A stretch of 35,839 nt of DNA. Origin: Actinomycetota bacterium (GTDB lineage: Bacteria > Actinomycetota > Geothermincolia > Geothermincolales > RBG-13-55-18). The notes beneath the pieces were generated by a model. The model had not been told where the DNA came from and ran no database searches. It worked only from the letters and a program-made list of their open reading frames with translations. This document shows, piece by piece, positions 7,148 to 14,824 of this stretch (positions within the stretch are counted from its first letter, which is position 1; each line of letters starts with the position of its first letter). Made by a program: the position numbers and the translations under genes. The DNA lies in NCBI GenBank assembly GCA_013178005.1, contig JABLXL010000036.1, positions 1 to 35,839 on the forward strand, in the 5' to 3' direction.

Positions 7148-8780
7148 TCTGCCTGGCGATCTCCTCCTCGCGCAGGGCGCGGCGCAGGATCTTGCCCACC
7201 ATGGTCTTGGGCAGCTCGGGGCGGAACTCCACCATCTTGGGTGCCTTGTAGGGGGCCAGGCGCTCGCGGCAGAAGGAGATGATCTCCTCCTCGGTGCACT
7301 CCTCGCCCTCCTTGAGCACGATGTAAGCCTTCACCGTCTCGCCGCGGTACTCGTCGGGGATGCCCACCGTCACCGCTTCCTGCACCTTGGGGTGCTCGTA
7401 GAGGACCTCGTCCACCTCGCGCGGGTAGATGTTGAAACCGCCGGCGATGATCATGTCCTTCTTGCGGTCCACGATGTAGAAGTAGCCGTCCTCGTCCATG
7501 GTGCCGATATCCCCGGTGAAAAGCCAGCCGTCCCGCAGGGTATCCGCAGTCTCCTCTGGCTTCTCCCAGTAGCCCTTCATCACCTGGGGCCCGCGGATGA
7601 TCAGCTCGCCGGGCTCGTTTATCCCCAGCTCCTGTGTCCCCGTCTCCACGTCCACGATCTTAGCCTCGGTGTCCGGGAAGGGGATGCCGATGGAGCCGAC
7701 CTTACGCATGCCCATGATGGGGTTGGAGTGGGTGACCGGTGAGGCCTCCGAGAGGCCGTAGCCCTCGCAGAAGATGCCCCCGGAGATGCGGCTGAACTGC
7801 TTGATCACCTCCACGGGGATGGGGGCGGACCCGGAGTTGCACAGCCGGAGCTTGTCCACGCCGTAGTTCAGCGCCTCGGGGTGGCTGAGGATGGCCACGT
7901 AGAGGGTGGGCACTCCGGGGAAGAAGTTGGGGCGGTACTTCTGGATGGCCTGCAGCATCATGTTGATCTCGAACTGGGGGATGAGGATCATGGCGGCGGC
8001 GTTGGCGATGGCGGTGTTCATGCCCACCGTCTGTCCGTAGGAATGGAAGAAGGGGATGACGTCCAGGTAGATGTCCTTGCCGCGCTCGGTGAACTCCTTC
8101 GCCCACATGGAGCACTGCATGGCGTTGGCCAGGAGGTTGCGGTGGGTGAGCATGACCCCCTTGGGCAGGCCGGTGGTGCCGCCGGTGTACTGCAGGGCGG
8201 CGAGGTCGTTCTCGGGGTCTATCTCCACCTCGGACACCTCCGGCTCGGCGTCGGCGATGACCTCCTTGAGGTAATAGGTGGAGGGGTCCTTCTCCACGTT
8301 GGGGTTGACCGGCGTCTCCATGTAGTCGGTGATGCTGGAGGCGATGATCCTCTTCAGGGGGGATTTCTCCCTGACCGCCTGGATGCGCGCGTCGAAGAGG
8401 TCGAGGTAGATGAGGGTCTCCGAGCCCGAGTCGTTGAACTCGTACTCCAGCTCCCGCTCCACGTGCAGGGGGCTTATGTTGACCACCGTCGCCCCCGCCT
8501 CAAGCGCCCCGTAGTAGGAGATGATGAACTGGGGGCTGTTGGGGAGCATGATGGCCACGCGGTCACCCTTCTCCACCCCCATCCCGCGCAGGGCGGTGGC
8601 CAGGCGCCGCACCTGGTCCCGGATCTGCCCATAGGTGAGCTGCTGGTCGAAGAAGATGGTGGCCACGTTCTCGTCGTACTTGACGCAGGTGAGTTCCAGC
8701 AAATGGAAGAGCGGTATGTTGGGGTAGCGTATGGTCTCGGGAACGAAGTAGTCGTAGTTCTTGAGCCAGATCTTTTCCAT
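7125..8780 (-). CDS. Long-chain/medium-chain fatty acid-CoA ligase (AMP-forming)
   Basis: 551 residues from ATG 8780, where AGGGAGG lies just upstream; an in-frame start 27 codons earlier has no ribosome-binding site. This is an ANL-superfamily enzyme that activates a carboxylic acid to acyl-AMP and then acyl-CoA. Motifs in order: P-loop YTGGTTGLPKGV (198-209), FFHSYGQTVGM, GYGLSEASPV (adenine-binding region), GWLFTGDIGTMDEDGYFYIVDRKKDMIIAGGFNIYP (hinge region), and PKTMVGKILRR with catalytic Lys530. Length and motifs match FadD-like ligases; the acid cannot be read from sequence. The final GSGSES plus stop come from a repeat shared with the unrelated gene ending at 3377. It points away from a second ligase gene at 9309. 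Confidence 0.93.
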   Translation of the reverse strand: MEKIWLKNYDYFVPETIRYPNIPLFHLLELTCVKYDENVATIFFDQQLTYGQIRDQVRRLATALRGMGVEKGDRVAIMLPNSPQFIISYYGALEAGATVVNISPLHVERELEYEFNDSGSETLIYLDLFDARIQAVREKSPLKRIIASSITDYMETPVNPNVEKDPSTYYLKEVIADAEPEVSEVEIDPENDLAALQYTGGTTGLPKGVMLTHRNLLANAMQCSMWAKEFTERGKDIYLDVIPFFHSYGQTVGMNTAIANAAAMILIPQFEINMMLQAIQKYRPNFFPGVPTLYVAILSHPEALNYGVDKLRLCNSGSAPIPVEVIKQFSRISGGIFCEGYGLSEASPVTHSNPIMGMRKVGSIGIPFPDTEAKIVDVETGTQELGINEPGELIIRGPQVMKGYWEKPEETADTLRDGWLFTGDIGTMDEDGYFYIVDRKKDMIIAGGFNIYPREVDEVLYEHPKVQEAVTVGIPDEYRGETVKAYIVLKEGEECTEEEIISFCRERLAPYKAPKMVEFRPELPKTMVGKILRRALREEEIARQKGSGSES

Positions 8781-9308
8781 GTCGTACCTCCCTTTCGCCT
8801 TCGCGGCGCGCCCCGTATCATAACGCAGAAGGAGGAGGAGGACGCGCAGCCCCGCAGTCATCCCCAGCCGGACTTATTAATCCTTATTTTCAAGGCTTGC
8901 TCCGTGATGCGTCAACCTGACATGCGGGATATCTCTTTCCATCACCGAGAGACTCGCGTTCCCTGGAGGCGAAGGCGCGAAGCGATGGGCGTGAGCGCCA
9001 GCATACAAGCGGTCTTGAACTACGGCACCGGTGTCCCCCGGGAGAACTCCAAGCCCGGTTCGGGTTGGGAACAGGAGGGAAGAAGTCCCGGGAGAAGATC
9101 ACGTACGCGGCTCCATCGGGCGGGTTCGTTGGGCAACATCCTATCAAACCCTGCTAATCCCGGGATGAAAGCCGTTTTCGTGGCAATACCGGGACTTGAC
9201 GCGCGAGACATGGTGAAAGCGCCCCTGATGGTGGGTTATAATCTTGCCGCTGGGCTGTTTTTATGAAGCCGGCACGGCGGCCGGCAAACCACCAGGGAGG
9301 GAGAGGGG
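8781..9308. other. Divergent intergenic region between two acyl-CoA ligase genes
   Basis: These 528 bases separate two divergently transcribed ligases. No gene is supported. TATAAT at 9237-9242 is the best -10 candidate for the plus-strand ligase, and ATCATA at 8817-8822 reads TATGAT on the minus strand, 37 bases before the other start. Neither has a good -35 at standard spacing. A shared activator or repressor site would be expected here, but I could not identify one. Confidence 0.45.
9237..9242 (+). promoter_or_regulatory. Candidate -10 element of the 9309 ligase gene
   Basis: A perfect TATAAT lies 66 bases before ATG 9309. The bases 17 upstream (9214-9219, TGAAAG) match the -35 consensus only weakly; a better TTGACG at 9196-9201 is too far away (35 bases). 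Confidence 0.35.
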
Positions 9309-11123
9309 ATGACTGATTTCCGGCATTTCTACGAGGACATACTGAGTTCCTTCGCGCGCTACCCGGCCGTTATCCACGGCGACGAGATCGTGACCTACCG
9401 GGAGCTCGACTTGCGCACCAACCGGTTGGCCCATGCCCTTATGGAAATGGGGGTGGGCCGCGACCAGAACATAGGCATAGCCGAGTACAATACCCCGGCT
9501 TTCCTGGAGGTGGTGGCGGCGGCGTGGAAGATAACCGCCCGCGCCGTGACCCTTAATTTCAAGTTCAAGGAATGGGAGCTGAAACACGTCATCGAGGACG
9601 CGGGCATGAGCACCGTGTTCTTCAACGAGGACATCGCCGATCGCATGGTCAACCTGCGACCGGAGCTGCCGGGGGTGAAAAATTACGTTATCATCGGAGA
9701 GCGCCGCGTGGAGGGCATGCTCAATTACCACGAGATAACCAAGGGCAAGCCCTCGACGCACCCGGAACCCCCCTGGGAGGGCTTCCGCGACGACGATATC
9801 GTGGTGCTCATGTACACGGGGGGCACCACGGGCTATCCCAAGGGAGTCATATACACCCAGGAGCAGGCCTTGAGCGCTCCCCTGGAGGCCATGCTGCGCA
9901 ACTTTGCGGGTGGTCTGGGCGATCTCTCCAAGGCTCCTCCCCAGGTTTTCAAGGGCGTCGAGAAGACCCTGCACATCCCCGGCACCGCGAAGGCCCTACC
10001 CTGGCTGCTCTCGCGCGAGGCCACGCGCAAGGCGTTGAGCGCCGCTGGGAAGAAGGCGGGCCCATTCATCAAGTGGGCCCCGGATCCGCTGATGAAGGCG
10101 CTGCTTTCCCTCCAGGCCAGGCTTACCGGGGGGAAGGTCAGGTTGCTTCTCGCCAGCCCCATGATGCATGCCTGGGCCTACAACCACGCCCTCATCGGCA
10201 TGATCGGCGGGTTCACCAGCATCATGCTCCCCTCCAAGAGCTTCGACGTGGTGGAGATGATGGAGGCGATAGAGAAGCACCGTGCCAACGTACTGGTGGC
10301 GGTGGGGGACGGGCAGTGCAGGCCCTTCGCCGACGAGCTCGACCGCGCGGCGGCCGAGGGGCGGCGTTATGACCTGAGCTCCCTCCTGGTAGTACTTTCC
10401 AGTGGGATGGCCCTCTCCGTGGACGTGAAACGCAGGCTCCTGGATCACCTGCCCCAGCTGATCATCCTCGACGTGCTGGCCTCAACCGAGGGGCACTACA
10501 TCTCCGTCACCCCCTATACCGCGGCCGACCGCGAGCTGGAGAAGACCGTCTTCCGCGTCAGCGATACGGTCAAGGTGATCACCGAGGAGGGCAGGGAAGC
10601 CAGGCCGGGGGAGATAGGCGAGGTGGCGGTGGCCCGCGAGCACCAGGGCTCGTCGGGCTATTACGGCGACCCCGAGAAGACGGCGCGCACCTACCGCAAG
10701 GTGGGCGGCAGGACTTTGGTCTTCACCGGGGACATGGCCATGGTGGACGAGAAGGGACACATACACCTGATAGGGCGGGGCTCTGGCTGCATCAACACCG
10801 GGGGAGAGAAGGTATTCCCGGAGGAGGTGGAGGAGGTCATCAACCGCCACCCCGCGGTGGAGCTCTCCGGCGTGACCTCCGTTCCCCATCCGCGTTGGGG
10901 GGAGGCGGTCACCGCCGTGGTGCAGCTAAAGCCGGGCGAGGCCTGCTCGGAGGAAGAGATCGTCGCCTGGTGCAAGGAGCGGCTTGCCGACTACAAGGCG
11001 CCCAAGTACGTCCTCTTCGTGGAGGAGCTGCCGCGGCTCATCACCGGCAAGGTCCACTACCGGGAGATAAAGCAGCTGGTGAACGAGAAATACCAGCGCG
11101 GCGATATCGCCCAAGCTTCGTGA
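9309..11123 (+). CDS. AMP-dependent acyl-CoA synthetase with a helical insertion
   Basis: 604 residues from ATG 9309 behind a purine-rich ribosome-binding site (GGGAGGGAGAGGGG). ANL-superfamily motifs are present: VLMYTGGTTGYPKGV with the P-loop at 169-180, SPMMHAWAYNHALIG, LDVLASTEGHY in place of the usual YGxTE segment, TLVFTGDMAMVDEKGHIHLIGRGSGCINTGGEKVFPEEVE, and LITGKVHYRE with catalytic Lys581. Between the P-loop and the next core motif, residues about 200-275 form an extra mostly helical stretch (VFKGVEKTLHIPGTAKALPW..., MKALLSLQARLTGG), making it longer than a typical 500-550-residue ligase. Such insertions occur in FadD-type ligases for bulky or branched substrates. The substrate is unknown. 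Confidence 0.9.
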   Translation: MTDFRHFYEDILSSFARYPAVIHGDEIVTYRELDLRTNRLAHALMEMGVGRDQNIGIAEYNTPAFLEVVAAAWKITARAVTLNFKFKEWELKHVIEDAGMSTVFFNEDIADRMVNLRPELPGVKNYVIIGERRVEGMLNYHEITKGKPSTHPEPPWEGFRDDDIVVLMYTGGTTGYPKGVIYTQEQALSAPLEAMLRNFAGGLGDLSKAPPQVFKGVEKTLHIPGTAKALPWLLSREATRKALSAAGKKAGPFIKWAPDPLMKALLSLQARLTGGKVRLLLASPMMHAWAYNHALIGMIGGFTSIMLPSKSFDVVEMMEAIEKHRANVLVAVGDGQCRPFADELDRAAAEGRRYDLSSLLVVLSSGMALSVDVKRRLLDHLPQLIILDVLASTEGHYISVTPYTAADRELEKTVFRVSDTVKVITEEGREARPGEIGEVAVAREHQGSSGYYGDPEKTARTYRKVGGRTLVFTGDMAMVDEKGHIHLIGRGSGCINTGGEKVFPEEVEEVINRHPAVELSGVTSVPHPRWGEAVTAVVQLKPGEACSEEEIVAWCKERLADYKAPKYVLFVEELPRLITGKVHYREIKQLVNEKYQRGDIAQAS

Positions 11124-11180
11124 ACGAGGCAATAAGTCAGCCCTTTTGCCCGGCTGAGATCACACTATTGTGCATGCCTG

Positions 11181-11395
11181 GAACCCGGGTCGTGTCTTGA
11201 CTTTTTTGTTCCGAGTCCACGACGGGTGTTTGTCTTACGCTACGGCGGAATGAAAAAGTAAAGACCCCACGTGCGGGTATGAACCCGGGTCGTGTCTTGA
11301 CTTTTTTGTTCCGAGTCCACGACGGGTGTTTGTCTTACGCTACGGCGGAATGAAAAAGGTAAAGACATGTCCCCACCTCCGGGTATATAACCCAG
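11181..11395 (+). mobile_element. Tandem pair of palindromic repeats, 100-bp period
   Basis: Two copies begin with GAACCCGGGTCGTGTCTTGA at 11181 and 11281 and are identical for about 78 bases. Each has an imperfect inverted repeat, GTCTTGACTTTTTTGTTCCG facing CGGAATGAAAAAGTAAAGAC, around a central GGTGTTTGTCTTACG. An inverted copy closes the window (35762-35839). The arms also resemble those of the repeats at 6744-7124. No coding sequence is present. They look like REP/MITE-type elements sitting between the convergent ligase and dehydrogenase genes. Confidence 0.75.
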
Positions 11396-11412
11396 CAAAC
11401 CCGCCCCGGTTC

Positions 11413-12630
11413 TCAGGGGTAGGAGTGGAAGCCGCGGCCGCTCTTGCGCCCCAGCAGGCCCGCCGCCGTCATGCGCCGCAGCAGTGGAGGGGGATAGAAC
11501 TTGGGGTCCCCGGTTTCCCCGTACAGCCGCTCGGCCTCGCGCTGTATCTCGTCCAGGCCGAAGCCATCGGCCATCTCCAGCTGGCCCAGGGGGAGGTTGA
11601 ATCCTAACCGGGTAGCCTTGTCCACGTCCTCCGCCGTGGCCACCCCCGCCTCCACCACCCGCACCGCCTCCAGGATGCCTGGCATGAGAAAACGCTGCAG
11701 CAGGGCCGCGGATCGCCCGGCTCCTCCGTCGGGGCTCTCCCCGCTCCGCGATGCTGTTATGTAACCTTCCCGCTTGCCGCTGGAATAATCGTAGAACCCG
11801 CGGCCGCTCTTGCGCCCTAGAAGGCCCGCGGCCACCATGCGGCGCATAAGGGGAGGGGGGAGGAACTTGGGGTCGCGGGTATCCTCGTAGATGGCCATGG
11901 CGGCGTTGAAGGAGACGTCCAGGCCGGCGTTGTCCATGATCTGCAAGGGGCCCACCCCGGCCTCGAAGCCCCCCGTGGCGCGGTCGATCTCCTCCGGAGT
12001 CGCCAGCCCCTCGTCCACCATGCGCGCGGCCTCGATGGAGGAGGGGATGTTCACGCGGTTGGCCACGAAGCCGGCGTGGTCCCGGTTGACGAGCACGGTT
12101 TCCTTTCCCAGGCTGCGCGCCCAGTTATCGGCGGCGGCCATGGTCTCGTCCGAGGTGAGCAGGCCCCTTATTATCTCCACCAGGCGCATGAGGGGCACGG
12201 GGCCGAAGAAGTGAATGCCCACCACCCTCTCCGGATGCGAGGTGGTGGCGGCGATGGAGGAGATGGGGATGGCAGAGGTGTTGGTCCCCAGGATGGCATG
12301 GGGCTGGCATACGCGGTCCAGGGCGCGGAAGACCTCCTCCTTGAGGGAGATCCGCTCCGGCACCGCCTCGACCACGATATCCGCGCCCGAGGCTTGATCT
12401 AAGCTCGTGGTGACGTCGATGAGCCCAAGGGCACGCGAGGCTTGGCCTTCGTCCACCTTTCCCTTGGACGCGAGCTTCTCCAGCGATGCGCGGATGTTAT
12501 CCATCGCCGAACGCAGGCATTCCTCGCTCACGTCGCACAGGGTTACCCGGTAGCCCGCCATCGCCGAGACCTGCGCTATGCCGTGTCCCATGAATCCCGC
12601 TCCCACCACGAAGACGTTCTCTATGGTCAT
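11413..12630 (-). CDS. 3-hydroxyacyl-CoA dehydrogenase with duplicated C-terminal domain
   Basis: 405 residues from ATG 12630, preceded by GGGGGGA. It oxidises (S)-3-hydroxyacyl-CoA to 3-ketoacyl-CoA with NAD+, in beta-oxidation or the reverse direction. The NAD-binding fold begins FVVGAGFMGHGIAQ (8-20). NTSAIPISSI holds the conserved Ser119, HFFGPVPLMRLVEII the catalytic His140 and Glu152 (the usual HFFNP has Gly for Asn), and GFVANRV the conserved Asn191. The first C-terminal domain ends DPKFLPPPLMRRMVAAGLLGRKSGRGFYDY (residues 253-282). After a 25-residue linker a second ends DPKFYPPPLLRRMTAAGLLGRKSGRGFHSY (375-404). Single-domain enzymes are about 285 residues, so this is an internal duplication as in FadB/PaaH-type two-domain forms. 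Confidence 0.93.
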   Translation of the reverse strand: MTIENVFVVGAGFMGHGIAQVSAMAGYRVTLCDVSEECLRSAMDNIRASLEKLASKGKVDEGQASRALGLIDVTTSLDQASGADIVVEAVPERISLKEEVFRALDRVCQPHAILGTNTSAIPISSIAATTSHPERVVGIHFFGPVPLMRLVEIIRGLLTSDETMAAADNWARSLGKETVLVNRDHAGFVANRVNIPSSIEAARMVDEGLATPEEIDRATGGFEAGVGPLQIMDNAGLDVSFNAAMAIYEDTRDPKFLPPPLMRRMVAAGLLGRKSGRGFYDYSSGKREGYITASRSGESPDGGAGRSAALLQRFLMPGILEAVRVVEAGVATAEDVDKATRLGFNLPLGQLEMADGFGLDEIQREAERLYGETGDPKFYPPPLLRRMTAAGLLGRKSGRGFHSYP

Positions 12631-13045
12631 ATCATCCCCCCATGCATATAGGCCTCCGCGCTCGCCCTTGGGCGGAGGGCAACGGTCCAGAAAGACGCGT
12701 CGCGAGGCGATCCCTGCTCTGCCGGGTATCTTGCCACGATGAAATCCATGACCCGCGCTCGTTCATGCCAGGTCGTTTCACGGCGCCGGCGCTTTCAGGG
12801 TAATATAATCCTGGTGAATACGCCATCCTGCTGGCGGGGAAGAGGAATGGAGAATAGGGGACAGGCCGAGCACCTCTTGAATCTCATAGCGGATGTGCTG
12901 TCTAGTCCCGGGGCAGAGGAGGTGAACCAAGGCTTTCGGTGTCGCCGTAACGGCAGGCGCCAGCGGCGATATGTCGATCGGGCGCATGTTTTCGAGCCTT
13001 GCGATATCGAATCGGCGCACGTCTTTCCGGTGAAGGAGGGGAACC
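12631..13045. other. Divergent intergenic region with a copy of the MBL gene's start region
   Basis: No gene is supported in these 415 bases. TATAAT at 12804-12809 could be a -10 for the plus-strand MBL gene but has no fitting -35. At 12917-12957 the sequence GAGGAGGTGAACCAAGGCTTTC, followed by GTCGCCGT, mirrors the MBL start (GAAGGAGGGGAACCATGGCTTTC...GTCGCCGT at 13033-13065), offset 117 bp, with AAG replacing ATG. Confidence 0.5.
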
Positions 13046-13786
13046 ATGGCTTTCAGCGTCGCCGTTGCGGGTGAGGTAACCAGGTCCAAGGTCGTGCCCA
13101 TAAGGACCGCCATCGCCAACTGTTACCTGGTGCTGGGCGCGAAGCCCTATCTCGTGGATACTAATACCCCCAAGGCCAGAGCGAGGATCATCCGTGCCCT
13201 GGAGGCCAACGGGCTCAAGCCGGGGGACCTCGGCTTCATATTCATCACCCACCATCACTACGACCACACTGGATGCCTGGCGGAGATGAAGAGGCTCTCG
13301 GGCGCGAGGGTAGCGGCGGGGACCAAGGATGCCCCGGTGATCTCGGGGGCCGAGGAGCCACCTGGACCCGGAGGCATCAGCCCGGCGGGCAGGTTGCTGC
13401 GAGGGTTGCCCCCTTCATGGCTGGAGAGCTACCAGCGCTACGAGAAGTGCGCGGTGGACCTGGAGCTGGCGGAAGGGGATACCATCCAGGAATTGGGCTT
13501 GGAGGTCCTGGAGCTGCCCGGCCACACCAAAGGCGGCATCGCCCTTTACAGCCGCTCCGAAAGGATGGCCTTCGTCGGCGACATGGTGGGAAACATCATG
13601 GGAAGACTCGGCCCGCCCTTCCTCTCCTTCAGCTACGATAAAGAGGCCATCCTCTCCTCCATGAGGCGACTGGCGGCCCTGGACCTGGACTTCGCGTACC
13701 CGGGCCACGGCGCCGTCATCGGCCCGGGCGCCGCGGGCAGGATAGGAAGCCTGGCCTCCAGGCTCGCAGCCAAGTGGCGCCTGTAA
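13046..13786 (+). CDS. Metallo-beta-lactamase-fold hydrolase
   Basis: 246 residues from ATG 13046 with AAGGAGGGG at good spacing. The MBL signature THHHYDHTG (residues 68-76) gives the HxHxDH dinuclear metal site (His69, His71, Asp73, His74). Further ligands appear in LPGHTKGG, FVGDMVG and YPGHGAVIG near the C-terminus. The fold is complete and of normal length; there is no signal peptide. Family members hydrolyse thioesters, lactones, phosphodiesters or glyoxalase-type substrates, and the sequence does not settle which. Beside acyl-CoA genes a thioesterase or lactonase role is attractive but unproven. It stands alone on its strand and is followed by a good terminator at 13860-13882. Confidence 0.88.
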   Translation: MAFSVAVAGEVTRSKVVPIRTAIANCYLVLGAKPYLVDTNTPKARARIIRALEANGLKPGDLGFIFITHHHYDHTGCLAEMKRLSGARVAAGTKDAPVISGAEEPPGPGGISPAGRLLRGLPPSWLESYQRYEKCAVDLELAEGDTIQELGLEVLELPGHTKGGIALYSRSERMAFVGDMVGNIMGRLGPPFLSFSYDKEAILSSMRRLAALDLDFAYPGHGAVIGPGAAGRIGSLASRLAAKWRL

Positions 13787-13799
13787 ACCACCCGTCAGG

Positions 13800-13836
13800 C
13801 CTGGGGGTCAAGGCTGGCCATCGGCCTGAGGCCAGG
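13800..13836 (+). repeat. 37-bp repeat after the MBL gene, also at 35724-35760
   Basis: The block CCT-GGGGTCAnGGCTGGCCATCGGCCTGA is shared with 35724-35760, in both cases a few bases past the stop codon of a plus-strand gene. It contains GGCTGGCCATCGGCC and may be a dispersed gene-end repeat. Confidence 0.6.
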
Positions 13837-13859
13837 GGGCCAGGGCTATCGGCCAGTTC

Positions 13860-13882
13860 AAGCAGCTACGAGGCTGCTTTTT
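13860..13882 (+). terminator. Intrinsic terminator of the MBL gene
   Basis: A seven-bp stem AAGCAGC/GCTGCTT with loop TACGAG runs directly into a T-run (13878-13882), 74 bases past the stop codon. Confidence 0.75.
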
Positions 13883-13985
13883 CTGGTGTGTCTGGCGGAT
13901 GAGCGGCAGGCGGACACATTAAAGGTTACGGTCCTTCTCCCGGAAGTGCGGGTAGAAAAGACGGAAGAGCTCGTCGCCGGCCGGG
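13883..13985 (-). other. Possible gene fragment on the minus strand
   Basis: Read on the minus strand, about 13924-13983 gives AGDELFRLFYPHFPGEGP-stop, which looks like the end of a real protein but is cut off by the 129-bp repeat that starts at 13986. Too short to name; it could be chance. Confidence 0.25.
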
Positions 13986-14248
13986 AAATAACCGTTAGTT
14001 TAAGCTCCGGGTGCGGGGTTGAAAACAAGAGGCGAAGCGCATTGCCCGTATTTTGCGGCGAAGAGCCCTTTCTTAAGCAGAGCTAGGAAAAATTCAAGAT
14101 ACGACCCCAGAGGAAAGTTAAATAACCGTTAGTTTAAGCTCCGGGTGCGGGGTTGAAAACAAGAGGCGAAGCGCATTGCCCGTATTTTGCGGCGAAGAGC
14201 CCTTTCTTAAGCAGAGCTAGGAAAAATTCAAGATACGACCCCAGAGGA
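13986..14248 (+). repeat. Two identical 129-bp direct repeats (134-bp period)
   Basis: Copies at 13986-14114 and 14120-14248 appear identical by eye, separated by five bases. Each begins AAATAACCGTTAGTTTAAGC and ends TTCAAGATACGACCCCAGAGGA. The end matches, inverted, the GGGTCGTATCTT/GGTCGTGTCTTGA ends of the palindromic repeats at 11181 and 35762. Perfect identity means a recent duplication. No gene lies inside. Confidence 0.85.
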
Positions 14249-14255
14249 CGACCCC

Positions 14256-14285
14256 AAGAAAAGGGGCCGGGTTGCCCCGGCCCCT
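14256..14285 (-). terminator. Intrinsic terminator of the thiolase/DUF35 operon
   Basis: A perfect ten-bp stem (14262-14271 with 14276-14285, loop TTGC). On the minus strand it is followed by TTTTCTT (14261-14255), 20 bases past the stop of the last operon gene. Confidence 0.8.
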
Positions 14286-14305
14286 CTCGACCGTATCGTG
14301 AGTGC

Positions 14306-14809
14306 TTACTTCACGATCTCGAAATACGCGACGTCATGGATGCTACCGGTGCGGTTCTCAGACCACACGGCGCGCATGCGCATCCCCACCTCCAGCTCCT
14401 TCTCGTCATAGACGTTGCAGAAGTGCATCATGCGGGTGTTGGCCCCATCAAGGGTCACCCAGATGGAGGTGAAGGGCACCTGCTTCATGCCGCCGTTGTT
14501 TGCGTCTATGTAGGGGAAGCGCACGATGGTGAAGCCCTCGAGGGTGCCCTCGGGCCCGACCTCGACCCACTCGTTCATCTCCACGTAGCACTTGCCGCAG
14601 GTCTGGCGCGGTGGCATATAGACCCAGCCGCATTCCGGGCACTTCACGCCCATGAAGCGCTTGTTGTCCCGCAGCTCTGCCAGGAACTTGCTCCAGTAGT
14701 ACCCGAGATGCCAGTGGAAGTCGTATTCCAGGTGGCCGGACTCGTGGGTGAGGAGCTCATAGCCCTCGGGGGTGTGGGTGCGCTTGCGCTTGTCCTCGTA
14801 AAGTCCCAT
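14306..14809 (-). CDS. DUF35 Zn-ribbon/OB-fold protein, partner of thiolase-like protein
   Basis: 167 residues from ATG 14809, chosen because AGGAGG lies eight bases upstream; the in-frame GTG 14818 is part of the AGGAGGTGAG ribosome-binding region itself. N-terminal helices precede a rubredoxin-like zinc knuckle CPECGWVYMPPRQTCGKC (Cys57, 60, 71, 74). An OB-fold follows (GTLEGFTIVRFPYID..., TRMMHFCNV, VGMRMRAVW). DUF35/ChsH2-type proteins bind thiolase-fold partners and shape the acyl-CoA site, as in Ltp2-ChsH2 aldolases and archaeal thiolase complexes. It is last of four genes in a mirror-like operon (DUF35 - thiolase - thiolase - DUF35) and most likely pairs with the thiolase-like protein 15 bases upstream. 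Confidence 0.9.
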   Translation of the reverse strand: MGLYEDKRKRTHTPEGYELLTHESGHLEYDFHWHLGYYWSKFLAELRDNKRFMGVKCPECGWVYMPPRQTCGKCYVEMNEWVEVGPEGTLEGFTIVRFPYIDANNGGMKQVPFTSIWVTLDGANTRMMHFCNVYDEKELEVGMRMRAVWSENRTGSIHDVAYFEIVK

Positions 14810-14824
14810 TGCTCTCACCTCCTC

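Noticed and set aside
9196-9242. TTGACG and TATAAT as one promoter before the second ligase
   Set aside because: Spacing is 35 bases, twice the usable distance; only the -10 was kept as a weak candidate.
7881-9266. A 461-codon plus-strand frame opposite the acyl-CoA ligase
   Set aside because: Antisense shadow with His/Val/Gly bias (VHVGVDRRLHVVGDAGG style) and no ribosome-binding site or family resemblance.
11181-11395. Possible CRISPR array (regular repeats)
   Set aside because: Only two units with a 100-bp period, each internally palindromic, with no spacers and no cas genes.
13986-14248. Possible attachment sites (direct repeats) flanking an integrated element
   Set aside because: The two copies are five bases apart with nothing between them, and there is no integrase or tRNA gene.
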